Source: Aporrectodea caliginosa
Taxonomy: Eukaryota > Annelida > Clitellata > Crassiclitellata > Lumbricidae
Assembly (NCBI GenBank): GCA_020284085.1
Contig: JACEVL010000062.1
Span: 649,795 to 713,794, forward strand
Reading direction: 5' to 3'
DNA length: 64,000 nucleotides
The notes under the pieces are model-generated. The model searched no databases, was not told the DNA's origin, and worked only from the letters and a program-made list of their open reading frames with translations. Within the stretch, counting starts at the first letter, position 1, and every line of letters begins with the position of its first letter. Positions 35,230-46,529 of this stretch are shown here, piece by piece. Both the position numbers and the translations under genes were made by a program.

Positions 35230-37581
35230 CAGGCCCGTAGCCAGAGTCAAATTCAAGACGAGGCAAATCCCCTCCCATTCCCGTTCTTTGACCTTCGCTC
35301 CGATCCTCTCCGCTTTCCTATCCTTACCTTCCTCCTTTTTGTCCGTTCCCATCCCTTCTCCTGCCTTCTCCACCCAGTCCTGTCCCCATACTATTCCCTT
35401 CCCTTTCCTGTAAGTGGGGACTGTGGGGTTTAATGATAACTTTAATAATTTTTGTTATTGCAGGGCATATTTGAACTCTTTCAGTGGTGCGACAAATGAC
35501 TGACCACTGCTCGGATTTGTCCCATGACTGATTTGAGAAAATATATCGCGCGTGAGCGCGAAACAATTTTTTCACCCTTTTTTCAATGACAAATTTTACT
35601 CTCACCAGTTATTTATCCCACCACTTCAAATTCACTAAAGTATGCTATGTAAATATTGTACGTACTACATACTCGTAGATGATTTTTAGAGCATTTTGAA
35701 GTCAATAAAAGCTGCCAATAGAAGCAGCATTCTGTTGTGCCTATATACATTTTGAAATGTTCTGTTAAAGCCTGTCTGCAACTATAACCATACCTAAAGC
35801 CGAAGCAAATTTTGAAATAAACACGACATTTTTGTGGATGTTTTGCATGACTCTAATTGCGTTCAACTTGTTTTGACTTGTAAGATGTATTAACATATTT
35901 TAGTTTACTGTGATAATAACAAACACTTTTCAAGTTGTGTAACACAACATAATGTAGGCCCCTAATGTAACAAAAATAAAAAGTTAGTTCTTAATATTCG
36001 ACAACCAGAAAATAAATTGAAAACAGAAACAAAATTGGAGTTTAGGATACACTGAAAATTTAAATTATGTTTTTACGATGTTACTTTTGACGGTTTGACA
36101 CGTTAGCCTACATTACAAATATCAATGTGTCGAAATTAATATGTTTATAAGCTTATTCATGATGATGTTGCATCATTTTCACACTGAATGCCAAATAGAT
36201 TCTGTGATGGCCAGAGCTGTCCCATCTCCTCAATGTTTATTTTTATATTCTGATGAGCGTAGGGTAATGCCAAGCAACAACAATTATTACAATTTATGAG
36301 ATAGGACGAAAACTCACTTTGTAATAAAAATGTGTTTTTCTTCCGAATATTTAGCAATTCAATAGGACTACGGTACTAAGGTATTTCAATATTTGTCTGT
36401 AACTGATAAATGGCTAAACACACCGTTGGGGAACATAGGACATAACCAAGACACTACATCACTTAAATAATTTTTTACTAGTTTTTACCATATTTTACCA
36501 ATTTTACTAGTAAAAAATCCGGATTTTTACCGCAAAATATTTTACCGGTAAATTTACATCACTATATACTCACAACAGCATGACTCTATTAATTATCGGT
36601 AAGCAACGCAGAAGCTGCAGAATTGTAAAAAATATCTGGGTAGAAGAAGACTTCCTGGCATGCAACAAAGGTGTCCTGTAGAGTAGCTGGCAACGCATTT
36701 TTTCCTTCTCGTACCAGCTTATTAGTAGTCACTCCATTCCATCTAATTTTCTGTAATTATTTCCCTCTATAGCCTAAATATCTTTTAAAAACATTGATAT
36801 TCGTAAAAGTACAAGCAGTTTTCATAAGAACATTTTCAGGGTTATTTTGATAATGATAGTAGCCTACAAATAAATTCCTACAAAAATACCGTTGAAATCG
36901 TTTCTGTGTCAAAATTTCAAGTTTCTATAAGGTGTAGTTCTATGCCCCATCTTCCCCTACGCCTAACAATGCATAAATGACATTTGCTGCATAACTGTCA
37001 TCCGTTTTATGATCTGTCTGTTTCTTCTAATTCGAGAAAATGAACTTTCCCCCTTGTTTCACAGTTAGGAAATGAAGTTTAGACTGACGTAGTCGTTTTG
37101 TAGGTTGTCAACTCATCATGATCTTGTCCTGTACGTAGTGTAACCGATTAAGTCTTCTAATCCTATAGGCTTCTAGCTTATTTGAAGTTATTTCTTAAAC
37201 TGATTTTGTAAATAGTATTAAATATGAATTTAAAAAGAAAACAGATAGCTAATCTTTTAATTACTTTTGATTACCGGAACTTATGAAAGAAAGCAAAATG
37301 ACGATTCGAAATTGTATAGACTGGTTTCATAGGAAGGTATACCTAGATTGCGTTCGTAGGCCTACATATAAAGGTCAGCAGAGGTAGGCTAACCCATTAA
37401 TATTATTTAGGTCAGACGCTTGGAGAAGATGCCAGGCAAAGTAATCAAATACTCTAATTACACTTTACATGATATTTTAATTCTCATGTCGAAGAACGAC
37501 GAGGCATGCCTCGTCTTGCCTCGTCTTGAGAATTACGCCGAGGCACTCGCCTCGTCTTGCCTCTTACTGGCTACGGGCCTG
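35230..37581. mobile_element. hAT-like element, 2,352 bp, perfect TSD
   Basis: Target duplication TTAGTAAT (35222-35229, 37582-37589). The 15-bp inverted termini CAGGCCCGTAGCCAG are perfect. Near the right end GAGGCA/TGCCTCGTCT motifs repeat (37497-37563), and GACGAGGC occurs near the left end, as expected for transposase-binding sites. Despite its length I find no transposase frame; interior 35420-37400 is unexplained. Confidence 0.9.
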
Positions 37582-37784
37582 TTAGTAATGATTACATTTA
37601 GAACCAAACTTAAACTCTCCTCAACTTGCACACCCACCCTATCATCGATTGCAATTTAACTCGAAGCCACCATCGACTGTGTCTTTAGGATTTGGTAAGG
37701 ACAGCTGCGTTTATCTATTTCACTGAAGCATAGGCTACTATAAGACGATAAGCCTGTTCTCTTGTCTTCTCTCGCTTTGATTAT

Positions 37785-37990
37785 GCTAATTCGGTTTCTG
37801 TGGATCTCGCAGGCCTTGAGCTCAATAGGCTACAACGCATCCAAAATGCTTAGCTCGCGTAGTTCTGCGTATCCCACTACGAACAAGATCCTCAGTCCTA
37901 CTCCATCAGTTGCATTGGCCTCCTGTTGAGTTCAGGATAAAATTTAAATTGGCCTGTTTGACCTACCAAGTCCTCAGCACTAGCACACCT
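37785..37990 (+). mobile_element. CR1/L2-like RT fragment
   Basis: Plus-strand frames read LNRLQRIQNA, then a segment matching the CR1/L2 pattern H-x-L-H-W-L (CIGLLL here), then FKLACLTYQVL-like. Stops interrupt it. It directly precedes a SINE. Confidence 0.5.
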
Positions 37991-38009
37991 CAATAGCCAA
38001 GCGCACTAC

Positions 38010-38235
38010 AATAATAAATAATAATAATATCTTTTCTTTAATAAGCGCCTGACAAACGCACTGCGCTATACATTTACATGTTATGCAATTTAAATCTTAA
38101 CTACTAACAGAACAGACAGCCTGCAATACAACGGCGCTAATAGCAGCCTACAAAGCATATCCGCCCAACGGGGCTCGAACTCGGTACCTCTCGGTCTCTG
38201 TGCCAGATGTTATCCAATGCGCCACGGCCCCCCCC
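38010..38235 (-). mobile_element. tRNA-derived SINE
   Basis: Read on the minus strand from about 38235 it begins GGCCGTGGCGCATTGGATAA, a box A-like start. About 40 bases on it has GAGTTCGAGCCCC, a box B-like element. A unique body follows, ending near 38013 in an ATT repeat. The head resembles a tRNA but lacks a paired acceptor stem, so it is a SINE and not a tRNA gene. Pol III boxes imply internal-promoter transcription. Confidence 0.65.
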
Positions 38236-38244
38236 AAATAGCCA

Positions 38245-41200
38245 ACCGAATATCTGTGGGTGAGCAAATTACACAGAATAGTCGAACATTTACTGTTCTA
38301 ACCTATCGCAGTCTTCAGTCTGCATTCTACCCTGACTCACATCATTTATATTCACTAATTCCTTGTGTAACTGAACATTCTTCAAGATAAACATTTATTT
38401 AACAATAGGCAAGAAAGCATAGTCATTATAAAAGAAAATAAAAATTAGTGAAAACAAGTTTTACAGTCGTAATACTCCTAAACTACGCCTCACTCAATTA
38501 GATTTGACTTGGGTCTAATCTAAAAACTGAACTTTGCTCTATGGTAAGAATAGATAACTTAAGTAGGTAGCGGTTGCTTAGAACCATTGTAGACTTAGCC
38601 TACAAGTATAAATTTTGCTTAAATTTTAAAGGCCTAACTTCGGGCTCAACTCTGTCGGCTGATTAACAGTTTGACTGAAGTGCCACTCTTCAAAATAGAA
38701 ACCATGACCACTACCCTTTGAGTTCCGTTTCACTTTCACCAGTAGGCCGATAACTCACCTGGTCATCCTTCTATGAAGTACATGCTTGTGTGTACTCGGG
38801 CCATCATCATGAAAGCTCGGACCTTGGTTTCAATAAATGGGCTGTAGCGGTGCAAAACTTATCAAATACCTTGATAAACTAAATAATTAATATAGAGAGC
38901 AGTAAGCTTATAAGCTAGATAATTAACAGCGGCGTTTAGTTAGAAATGGATCAGAAATAATATACAAATTTAGCAATTAACGCCGGTCATTTAGTAGTTA
39001 GGTATTGTTTATATGTTATGAATTGAACCATTTAATTTTTAATATAATCAACAAAATACTACATGAAATGTCTGGTGCCTATGTGATAGAACTTTACTTG
39101 ACGTAGGCCTAATGTGATCATTCTCTTCAGCCTTATTCGACGAGGCGATAAAGCCATCTTAGATAGGTCTAAATGGGCATTCTGTTAAAATGTAGTTACC
39201 TCGGCGTATTGTGAATGACCATTCGACAAGCACGGCCAAAGGGTGTGGATCGATACATGTTCTTCTGCAACTGTAGGCCTAAATGGATAACCATGCAAGC
39301 TCGCTTTGTAAATTCTGCTTGAACCAAGCGCGGTTCATACGTTTCCTATGGCGGAGAAAATAATTGTCTTCTGGCGCTCTAACCCTTACTCACGCTGCCA
39401 CGCATGCGTCCCTATCTATAAATACTGAAATTACTTAATGAAAGGAATGACAAAGTTTAATCCCTGGCAAGTAATGTAATGCAACTTGAATTTTATAAAG
39501 CGTCTTCTACGAATCTCTTTTCAGTTTTATGCCAAGTCTCTAATCTCATTCAGAATAAAACTTAAAACTCAGCTGTTTCACTGTGCTCATAACCATCCGT
39601 AGCTTGACTTCAAGTTTCATGATTTCGTGTTTCAACTATAGTCTGCCATAATGAAATACGACGACGTTGACTACGACTTCATCTGAAGTGACCTAAACGC
39701 ATCTTATCCAAGGTCAGCGCACTCTTGAGAGTAACGTGGCTTTGGATGTTGACCTACGTTCAATTTTCGTTAATTGCCATTTTCGTTTTCTTTTTCGTTG
39801 ACGAAAACAACGCTAATCTCAAACTTGGTCGGCGCACTCTTGAGAGTAACGCGGCTTACAGGCCTCTTGTATGTTGACCTATGTACCTGGTTACTTGTAG
39901 AGAGCCTTGTAAGGACCTCTCAGTGACGTTAAATGTTGACTAGCACTCTAACAGACCCAAAGAGATGCGCCTTCAAAAGACTTCAAAATGTTTATATTCG
40001 GCGAACATAAACATGTTCAAGCCATTTTAAGACGCTACTTAAAGTCTTCAATGATGTATGGTCTCTACTCACATCCATGCTGTCATGGTGGTGACTACCT
40101 TTTTCAAAACCTTGTACGCCGTTTCGTTCGATCCAACTTGATTACCCTCAGTCTGTAGCCTGGTCAGTGGTATTTTCTGAAGATTAGGAAAGGAACATGT
40201 GGATAAAGACCGTATCTTACTTCTTTGGTTATATATCTTTTCATGACTTTTATAGTTTGCCTTTCTCGCATGTCCACAGTTGTCATCGGAACACTTGGCA
40301 ACAGCTTTTTTACAGCTCTTGAAATTCGACATTTTTGTACCCGGTATGTATGATGATTTTTTGTATACATCTGTAATTTGCACTGACAGCCTATAATAAT
40401 TAATCGACTTACAGCATTAGCTTATTCAAACAATGCACAGGCTTCAGCCAATATCTGCACACGTTTCATTCGCAGTTCAGATTTGGAGAATAAAATGAGC
40501 CAGACTCATAGCATGTCTCAAACTCCAATTGGGCATAGCCGGATATCCCACCAACAGTTCCGCACATTAGACAGATTCATGTCGGCCAGACCCATAAACC
40601 TATAGATCATTACGTTGGTGGTTTACAGTTTAGCTTCTACAAGCGCAAATTCATAGCTGCCGCTATTATAGAAGTTCATCAGATTATAAAGGCCTTTTTT
40701 TGTTATTGCTCCCAAGGCAGCTTCCACTCTTCATCATTTTTTCTGTTCGTTTTTCTCCACGAACAACTATCGTGCTGCTTTGCCTATGTTCATTTTAAAC
40801 TCTCCGCTATACAGTAATTCCTCGACTATGTCGAATAAAAGACTCTCGGTTGACATTAATGTGTTTTATTTTCATACCGCTTTCGGTTTTTGTCATATTT
40901 GTCAATTTTTGTTCTCTAGCTAAGTGAAATTCCAAAAATCTAAATCAGTTTGAGTCTGTTTGATCTAGAAAACAATGTCGATCAGTATAACACCGGTAGT
41001 TCTTAAAAACACTGACGTGTTTACGCCATAAGTTTGAACTTAAATAATTTTCTTACATAGGCCTACGCCACACAGAGTTGCCTTCAAAAATCATAAACCA
41101 ATTTAGTATAAAGATACGTTCACGTCTGGTTAACTGTTACGCAGGAATGTCGCAGAATAAGATTGAATAAACGAAATAGTTAAGGAAATTATTAAAACAA

Positions 41201-41345
41201 AACATTAAAACTAAACCTCTTGTTTATAAAAAAAATAATTCTTATAACTACTTAAACGTAGGTCTAATTCAATCGATTGTTCTATTGGTAATCTGTTCAA
41301 AGTGCAATCAGTATAAGTAGGTCTGCAATTGAATTCACAAAACTA
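38245..41345. repeat. Spacer of duplication unit B
   Basis: Aligns with 14930-15200 and 15780-18943 of unit A and partly with 7400-8960. It lacks the hAT insertions of unit A and carries its own GGCCTA insertions (39104-39111, 39274-39281, 41058-41065). At 39760-39835 a short block of TTTTCGTT motifs is inserted, flanked by a direct repeat of GCGCACTCTTGAGAGTAACG. Confidence 0.8.
40069..40383 (-). CDS. Conserved spacer ORF, unknown (possibly a decayed exon)
   Basis: A 104-codon minus-strand frame without recognised family. Its C-terminal half (LTRLQTEGNQVGSNETAYKV ... TAWM) can be followed in unit A at 17700-17990, where stops interrupt it, and faintly in spacer D. Reading-frame similarity is better than I would expect for random spacer, but I cannot tell whether it is a relic exon of a lost third gene of the unit or non-coding. 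No start context or splice sites stand out. Confidence 0.25.
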   Translation of the reverse strand: MQITDVYKKSSYIPGTKMSNFKSCKKAVAKCSDDNCGHARKANYKSHEKIYNQRSKIRSLSTCSFPNLQKIPLTRLQTEGNQVGSNETAYKVLKKVVTTMTAWM

Positions 41346-41405
41346 CTCTACTTTGATTTCATTGAGCAATACCTTTAGAAGTGTCTTCTAAACGACGATG
41401 TCTTT

Positions 41406-42706
41406 CTATTTAGCGACTCTTTCGTAGAACAGTAGATACGCCTCTTGCGACAAAGCCTCCGTCTTCTCCACAGCCTTCACATATTCATCGTCTGCTAAGT
41501 ACCACTGACCATCGACTTCCTTTGGTTCCCACTCTTTTCTACTTCTGACCATTCCTCTGCTTGCGTTTATTCTTCTGATATCATCTTCGTTAAGCACCTG
41601 ATCTCGATTAAGGAAGGTCTGCTGCATAAACTGTTTAGTTTGTGGCGTATCGCAATACTTGACCTTGATGTAAGCGACGTAGTGACCAGAGGTCAAGGAT
41701 CCCTTGTGAACGACAACTCCGTAGAGAGAATACCAGATGTTGGCGTCGTCTGGTTCTCTCATTCGCAGACAGCTAGAACTGCAATAAGGTCCAATATCCA
41801 GATATTCTTCATATGTGACGCGTTGATTGCACTTCTTGAACCCAACTGTCGTCTGCTCGAATCTCTTCAGGTGAAGGACCAACACAGCCGGTGGATTGTA
41901 GATCAGAGTTCGCTTCAATGCGGATGTCATTGGTGGCCTTCCTTTTGCTTCGCACGGGTTACATAGATACTCGTTATGAATTCGTTCAGTTCTGCTGTAA
42001 TATACCAGGCACTGCTTCAAGGAAATATCTCCCGTGGACTCTGGCATCAGAGATCTCTTCTGAAAGATACGTTGCGGTGTTTTCAATTGAGACCGAACTC
42101 CAAGTGGTCTCATTGTGACTGCAACTGCTTGTGTCACCGAGTCATGATTTCCGATTGACTGTGGATTTTGCAAATGATTAACGAACAAATCTTCCTCCTC
42201 ATCTTCCCCTCCATCCTTTGGTCCTAGTATCGGAACTGATATATCAAGGAATGGTTCGCATACATGGTAAGGTGTTTTGCAAGTGGAACAGACGTAGACG
42301 GTAATCGTATGACCGCCAAAAACTTTGTCAACTGTAGTCAACACGTTTCGAAACCCAGGTGAGTTGACAGACCCAAGACGTCTTCTTTCTTCATCTCGAA
42401 GGCAGTTCAGGAAGTTTACAAACAGATCGTGACTATCGTGCTGTCCTCTGTCGGCAAACCGTGATGATTTCTTACAAAACGTCTTGAACATATGTCGGAA
42501 GGTTTCATCACATTTGGTTTCATATCCGCTGGAACGAAATTCTATGTATGCCTTGGTCAGTGGCAGCTCAGTGTCCAATTGCAGTTTATACAGATTGAGA
42601 GGCAGTTCTTCCGTTAGGAGAACAGTGTAGACCAGGTTCTGTATAGTAGCGCCAAAGAAACACGTGTTTCCCATATTTCTAATTCCTGTGGGCGCTCGTA
42701 AGTTCG
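41406..42706 (-). CDS. TRIM-USP gene B, exon 2: USP16/45-type deubiquitinase domain
   Basis: Encodes about 433 residues. The acceptor ATTTCATAACAG precedes 42706, and CG joins the G left from exon 1 to form Ala, the same phase as gene A. Conserved elements are the Cys box GIRNMGNTCFFGATIQNL, GQHDSHDLFVNFLNCL, CSTC/CNPC zinc ribbon, LVLHLKRF, His box GSLTSGHYVAYIKV and QWYLADDEYV. All catalytic positions are present. The first Met in this frame lies within the Cys box, so the exon cannot give an active protease on its own; it needs exon 1. Stop at 41406-41408. Closely similar to gene A over nearly its whole length except the first 60 residues and a small insertion (KRSLMPEST). Confidence 0.93.
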
Positions 42707-43202
42707 CTGTTATGAAATATAGAACAAATAATTGCTACCAAATAGAATACATTTAAGAGAATGTGAAAATATGGATAATTTCTCATTTACAGTGTTCTCG
42801 GATTGGGCTATAGCTTTTGTATTCAAAAGCAAATTCTACAGAAATGGCATCTCCAAACATTTTAGTAAAACAGTCTAAAAATTCATGCATTTGAACATAA
42901 AAGAATCATCCACTTCCTAATGCCACTATTTAAGCCTCTAAGCAACTGAGATCTGCCGTCCTAATGATTCGCACTACATACAAAGGAACTAATCTTAACT
43001 AAAGGCCTATTTTCAATAATGTAGGCTTGTGCCATGTTATCTCTTGAAAACGGAACTCGCCGCGTCCGTTAAATGATTTCTAGTGTCGAGAGAAATTTTG
43101 GCAAAATCTCCTCAACTTCTGAATAAAACGTAATGAAAAAGTCTGCAGTTCGAAGTTCAAAGAAAAGGTCCTTAAAATTTTAGTTATCATGCAAGAACTT
43201 AC
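42707..43202 (-). other. Intron of TRIM-USP gene B
   Basis: 496 bp from donor GTAG|GTAAGT (43203/43202) to acceptor ACAG|CGAAC (42707/42706), phase 1 at both ends as in gene A. Confidence 0.85.
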
Positions 43203-45936
43203 CTACAATCTGGACAGCAGTAGAGTCATCGAAATTGTTTTTAGTATTCAAACGTTGTTGTTTCAATTTTGTCACTTCGGTAATTGGCTCGGCTCCTGTT
43301 GGTGATACTTGATCTAATTTCGCTCTGAAACTTTTCTTTGGTTCCACTTGTTGCTTTAGCACTTCGCGAAGCTGAAAATTTTCATTCCCCATATCGTTAA
43401 GCTGTTTTTCCTGAACTCTCCGTATTCGTTCCTTCTCCACTAACTCTTTATGCAGCTTTTCGTTACTGTTGCGTAATTCTTGGTGCTTTTGCTGTTCAGA
43501 GTATAAGCTCTGTTTGAGCTTGGTTATTTGGCGATCTGATTCGTCGATTCTATGCAATAACTGTTTCTCTATAGTTTTCAATTCTTTTGTCTTTTTGGTG
43601 ACTGATGACTTAAGTTTCTGCACAACGCCATTCTGCGATTTCTCGTCTAGCGTGATCTGGTCTGTTGACTGTTCATCGATTGTATCTACCCACTGTATGA
43701 GATGCTCCAACTCTCGCTGTATAAGACTCAGTTCTTTCTTGTAAGCCACGGAAAGTTCTAGATGCTGCTTCAAGCTGGTCTCATCTCCATTCTTTATCAA
43801 TCCTGCTTTGTGGTTGAATTCTTTCTGCTGTGTTAGCGCATATTGCAGATCATGTATTTGATTTTCTAATTCTTGAATTTTTGCATTAAGTTGTTCCCTG
43901 TCTTTCTTCAGTAGCTGTATTTCCTCAATTAACCTGTCTCGTTCCCTTGCGAACTCTTTGGCTAATGTTCGATGGTTCTTCTCTTCAGTTGTCAATATCT
44001 GCTTGAGGTCGTTTATCTGCTGGCCCGAATCTTCGTTTATCTGCAACAATTGTTTCTTTTTATCTCTCAATTCTTTTGTTGTCTTGATGATGGAAGCTTT
44101 TATTTTCTTTATTATGATATTATCTGATTCTCCTTCTGTCGTCATATGACCTTCTGTTAGTTGTCTATCTTCTCTTTCTATCCACCTTACTAGATTTTTC
44201 AATTCCCGCAGTAAGCCTGTATGGTTAACTTGCTTATTGTCAACCATACCATGCCCTAAACGTTGTTTAAAATCTGCCAACTCAGCAGTTAAATGACCTT
44301 CTTTTCTCAATGCCGCTTCTAATTCCCATTGGGCAGTTCTATTCGACTCGCGTTCTTTAGTCACATCTTCTTGCAGCTGATCAATTTGACTTTGCTGGAG
44401 CTGAATTTTATCAGCAAATTGTTTTTCTCTAGTTGACCAAACATGTTCTTTCAATGCAACGTTACTGCTTTTCATTTGCTGCGTCATCTGTTCACTTGCA
44501 GCACTTGACTTCGTCTTATATTTTAATACCTCAATCTTATTCAACAGTAGTCTTTCTTTTTCTGACAAGTCTTTTATTTTATTGACAATTACATCTTGTA
44601 ATTTATCTATAATGCCATTATCTGAGCCAAATCCTGTCGTCATCTGAAATTCTGCTCGATGTGTATCGATTCGTTCTATCCAAGATATTAAACGTTCTAG
44701 TACAACACTCCGCCGCTCTTCGTTTTGCTGTTGCTGTGTTAGCTGATTTTGAAGGTCGGCGCTTAATTCCCGCTCTACCCTTAGCGCAGACTCCAACATT
44801 TCCTTCTTGTCTTGCGATACTTTGCGAGTTAGAAATATCGTTTCACTGTGCAACTGATGTATGCCTCGTTCTTTCTCTTTGAATTCACTACGATTGTGTC
44901 CGTCTCTTCTAGATGCAGAATTCCTTGCGCTTGGAGAATTCGTATTCTGCGATTGCTGTACAGGGCTCTCTTGTTCATATAGATTGTAACAAGTTTCGTG
45001 TAACTTGTGTAGTTCCTTTGCAATATTCAAGATGTCGCCATGTAACCCTCTGTTCGTAATTATCTTAAAGAAACGCTTCGTGCATTCTTTCCATGAATCT
45101 AAGAATGTGTTTGTTTCTGGATGCTTAGAAAGATTCCTACTTATGCTGCTTGATGGTATTGGTGTTCTTACATTTCTACCTCTGTCGTCTTGTCTAACTG
45201 GTGTGCTGTCCATTCGATTCATAGTCGCAGCTGAAGTCCTTCCCTCACGCGCTGTCTCGCATATGTCGTTCTGACCTCTGCAGTAGGCGTGACAAGAATC
45301 GACCCCGACCAAGTAGCTGTCGATCTTGTGGAGCAGGTCCTTGTTAGCGGAGTCGACGCTAATCACTAGGTGATTGCTATGTCCTTTTCCATTGCACAAG
45401 TGACACATAACTTGTGTGCAATTGTTACAGTAGCTGTCGAACTTTTTCCTGTGGGTTTTGCAGAAAGGCTTCTGCTGCGTCTTATCAGAGGCACAGCTTT
45501 GACGACCATCTTCATGAGAAACTCTGCCAGGTCTAACAAAGTTCTTAATGCTACGGCCGATGTGCATTGGAGACTTACCGCGGCCTGTAGGCCTACCATC
45601 TGTGCGTTGAAAAATAGCTGCTTGTAAGATCGAGCTCAAAGCGTCCGCTGCTGCTATTATACTTTCGACGAATACATTTGTTGGAAGATCAGCGACTCCC
45701 TTTCTCGGGATTAAAAAATCAGCCCTGCAGGTTGGACAGTTGGCAGTTGCACCGCCTTGTAAATTCCCGGTAGTAGGCCTAGGCCTATTTTCTTTGAGGC
45801 ATTTAAGACAGAATGAATGAAAGCAGGGAAGAATCTTTGGATTGTTAAACGTGCTTTGGCATAGGCTGCAAACCGGAAAACGAGAAAATTGTTTTTCTAA
45901 TTCAGCTAGGTCTACAGTTTCTTTAGCGACAGCCAT
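43203..45936 (-). CDS. TRIM-USP gene B, exon 1: RING, B-box, coiled coil
   Basis: Encodes about 911 residues from the ATG at 45934-45936. The RING reads CSLCQSTF ... CFHSFCLKC ... CPTC with a four-residue RPRP insertion after CLKEN. The B-box reads CKTHRKKFDSYCNNCTQVMC then CNGKGHSNH. The coiled coil carries three of the repeat units found eight times in gene A (anchors near 44678, 44180 and 43690). The open frame crosses the donor GTAAGT and ends eight codons later, so splicing to exon 2 is required; the joined product is 1,344 residues. Same TRIM-type ligase role expected as for gene A. Confidence 0.92.
45774..45787. repeat. Double GGCCTA insertion in the RING exon of gene B
   Basis: TAGGCCTAGGCCTA replaces the TA of the AATACT site seen in copy C (AATACTACA) and, with one change, in gene A. 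Read on the minus strand it is AGG-CCT-AGG-CCT, adding Arg-Pro-Arg-Pro between two zinc ligands of the RING. Confidence 0.85.
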
Positions 45937-45960
45937 GGCTTTAAAATAGCAACAGTTAGA

Positions 45961-45979
45961 TCACTTTCACTTTCACTTC
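45961..45979 (-). promoter_or_regulatory. IRF/ISRE-like motif upstream of TRIM-USP gene B
   Basis: GAAGTGAAAGTGAAAGTGA on the minus strand, 25 bp before the ATG, identical to the motif of gene A. Same reservation: it could sit in the 5' UTR. Confidence 0.5.
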
Positions 45980-46529
45980 AAGCTCATAACCGTCCGACAA
46001 TTGGCTGTCTCTCGTTCAAATATTAAGCCTAAGTTTTCACTATAGTTCATTATACTTTCTCTGAGCACCGCTTACAAAATCACTTGCAGATAATCTACTA
46101 CATAATTGATCGAAAAACGTCAAAACTGGTAACAATAAGAAAAATCAAACGCTTGCGTAACCATAACCTACGAGGAAAGCCTAACCGAAACGTCGCGTAA
46201 CACGTAGGCTAGTGCTATGGCTACAAGTGTATCAAAGGACTGTAGGCAACGACCTTTTAATATATAACGGGTGTAGCTATGTATAGACATAAACCTAACG
46301 TCTAATTCTATAGCGCTTTCCTTAACTCTGTCCGACTTCACATAGCGCGCAATTACCAGACGACTAGCCTACAATGGACGCAAACTTGCATAATGAACTA
46401 GAACAAAAAGGTAAAATCCGGCCTACTCCCAACACTCCCAGCAGAGCCTAGGCCTATAGAGTTAATTAGTATAAACTAATGTAGCAATTACTCCATGTAG
46501 GATAATAAAAGATGCAACAGGTCAGCTGG

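Noticed and set aside
35101..35433. 110-codon plus-strand frame rich in Pro and Phe
   Set aside because: It runs across the boundary between two transposons, so it cannot be an old gene.
38160..38235. tRNA gene on the minus strand
   Set aside because: Box A and box B resemble a tRNA but the acceptor stem does not pair and a SINE body follows.
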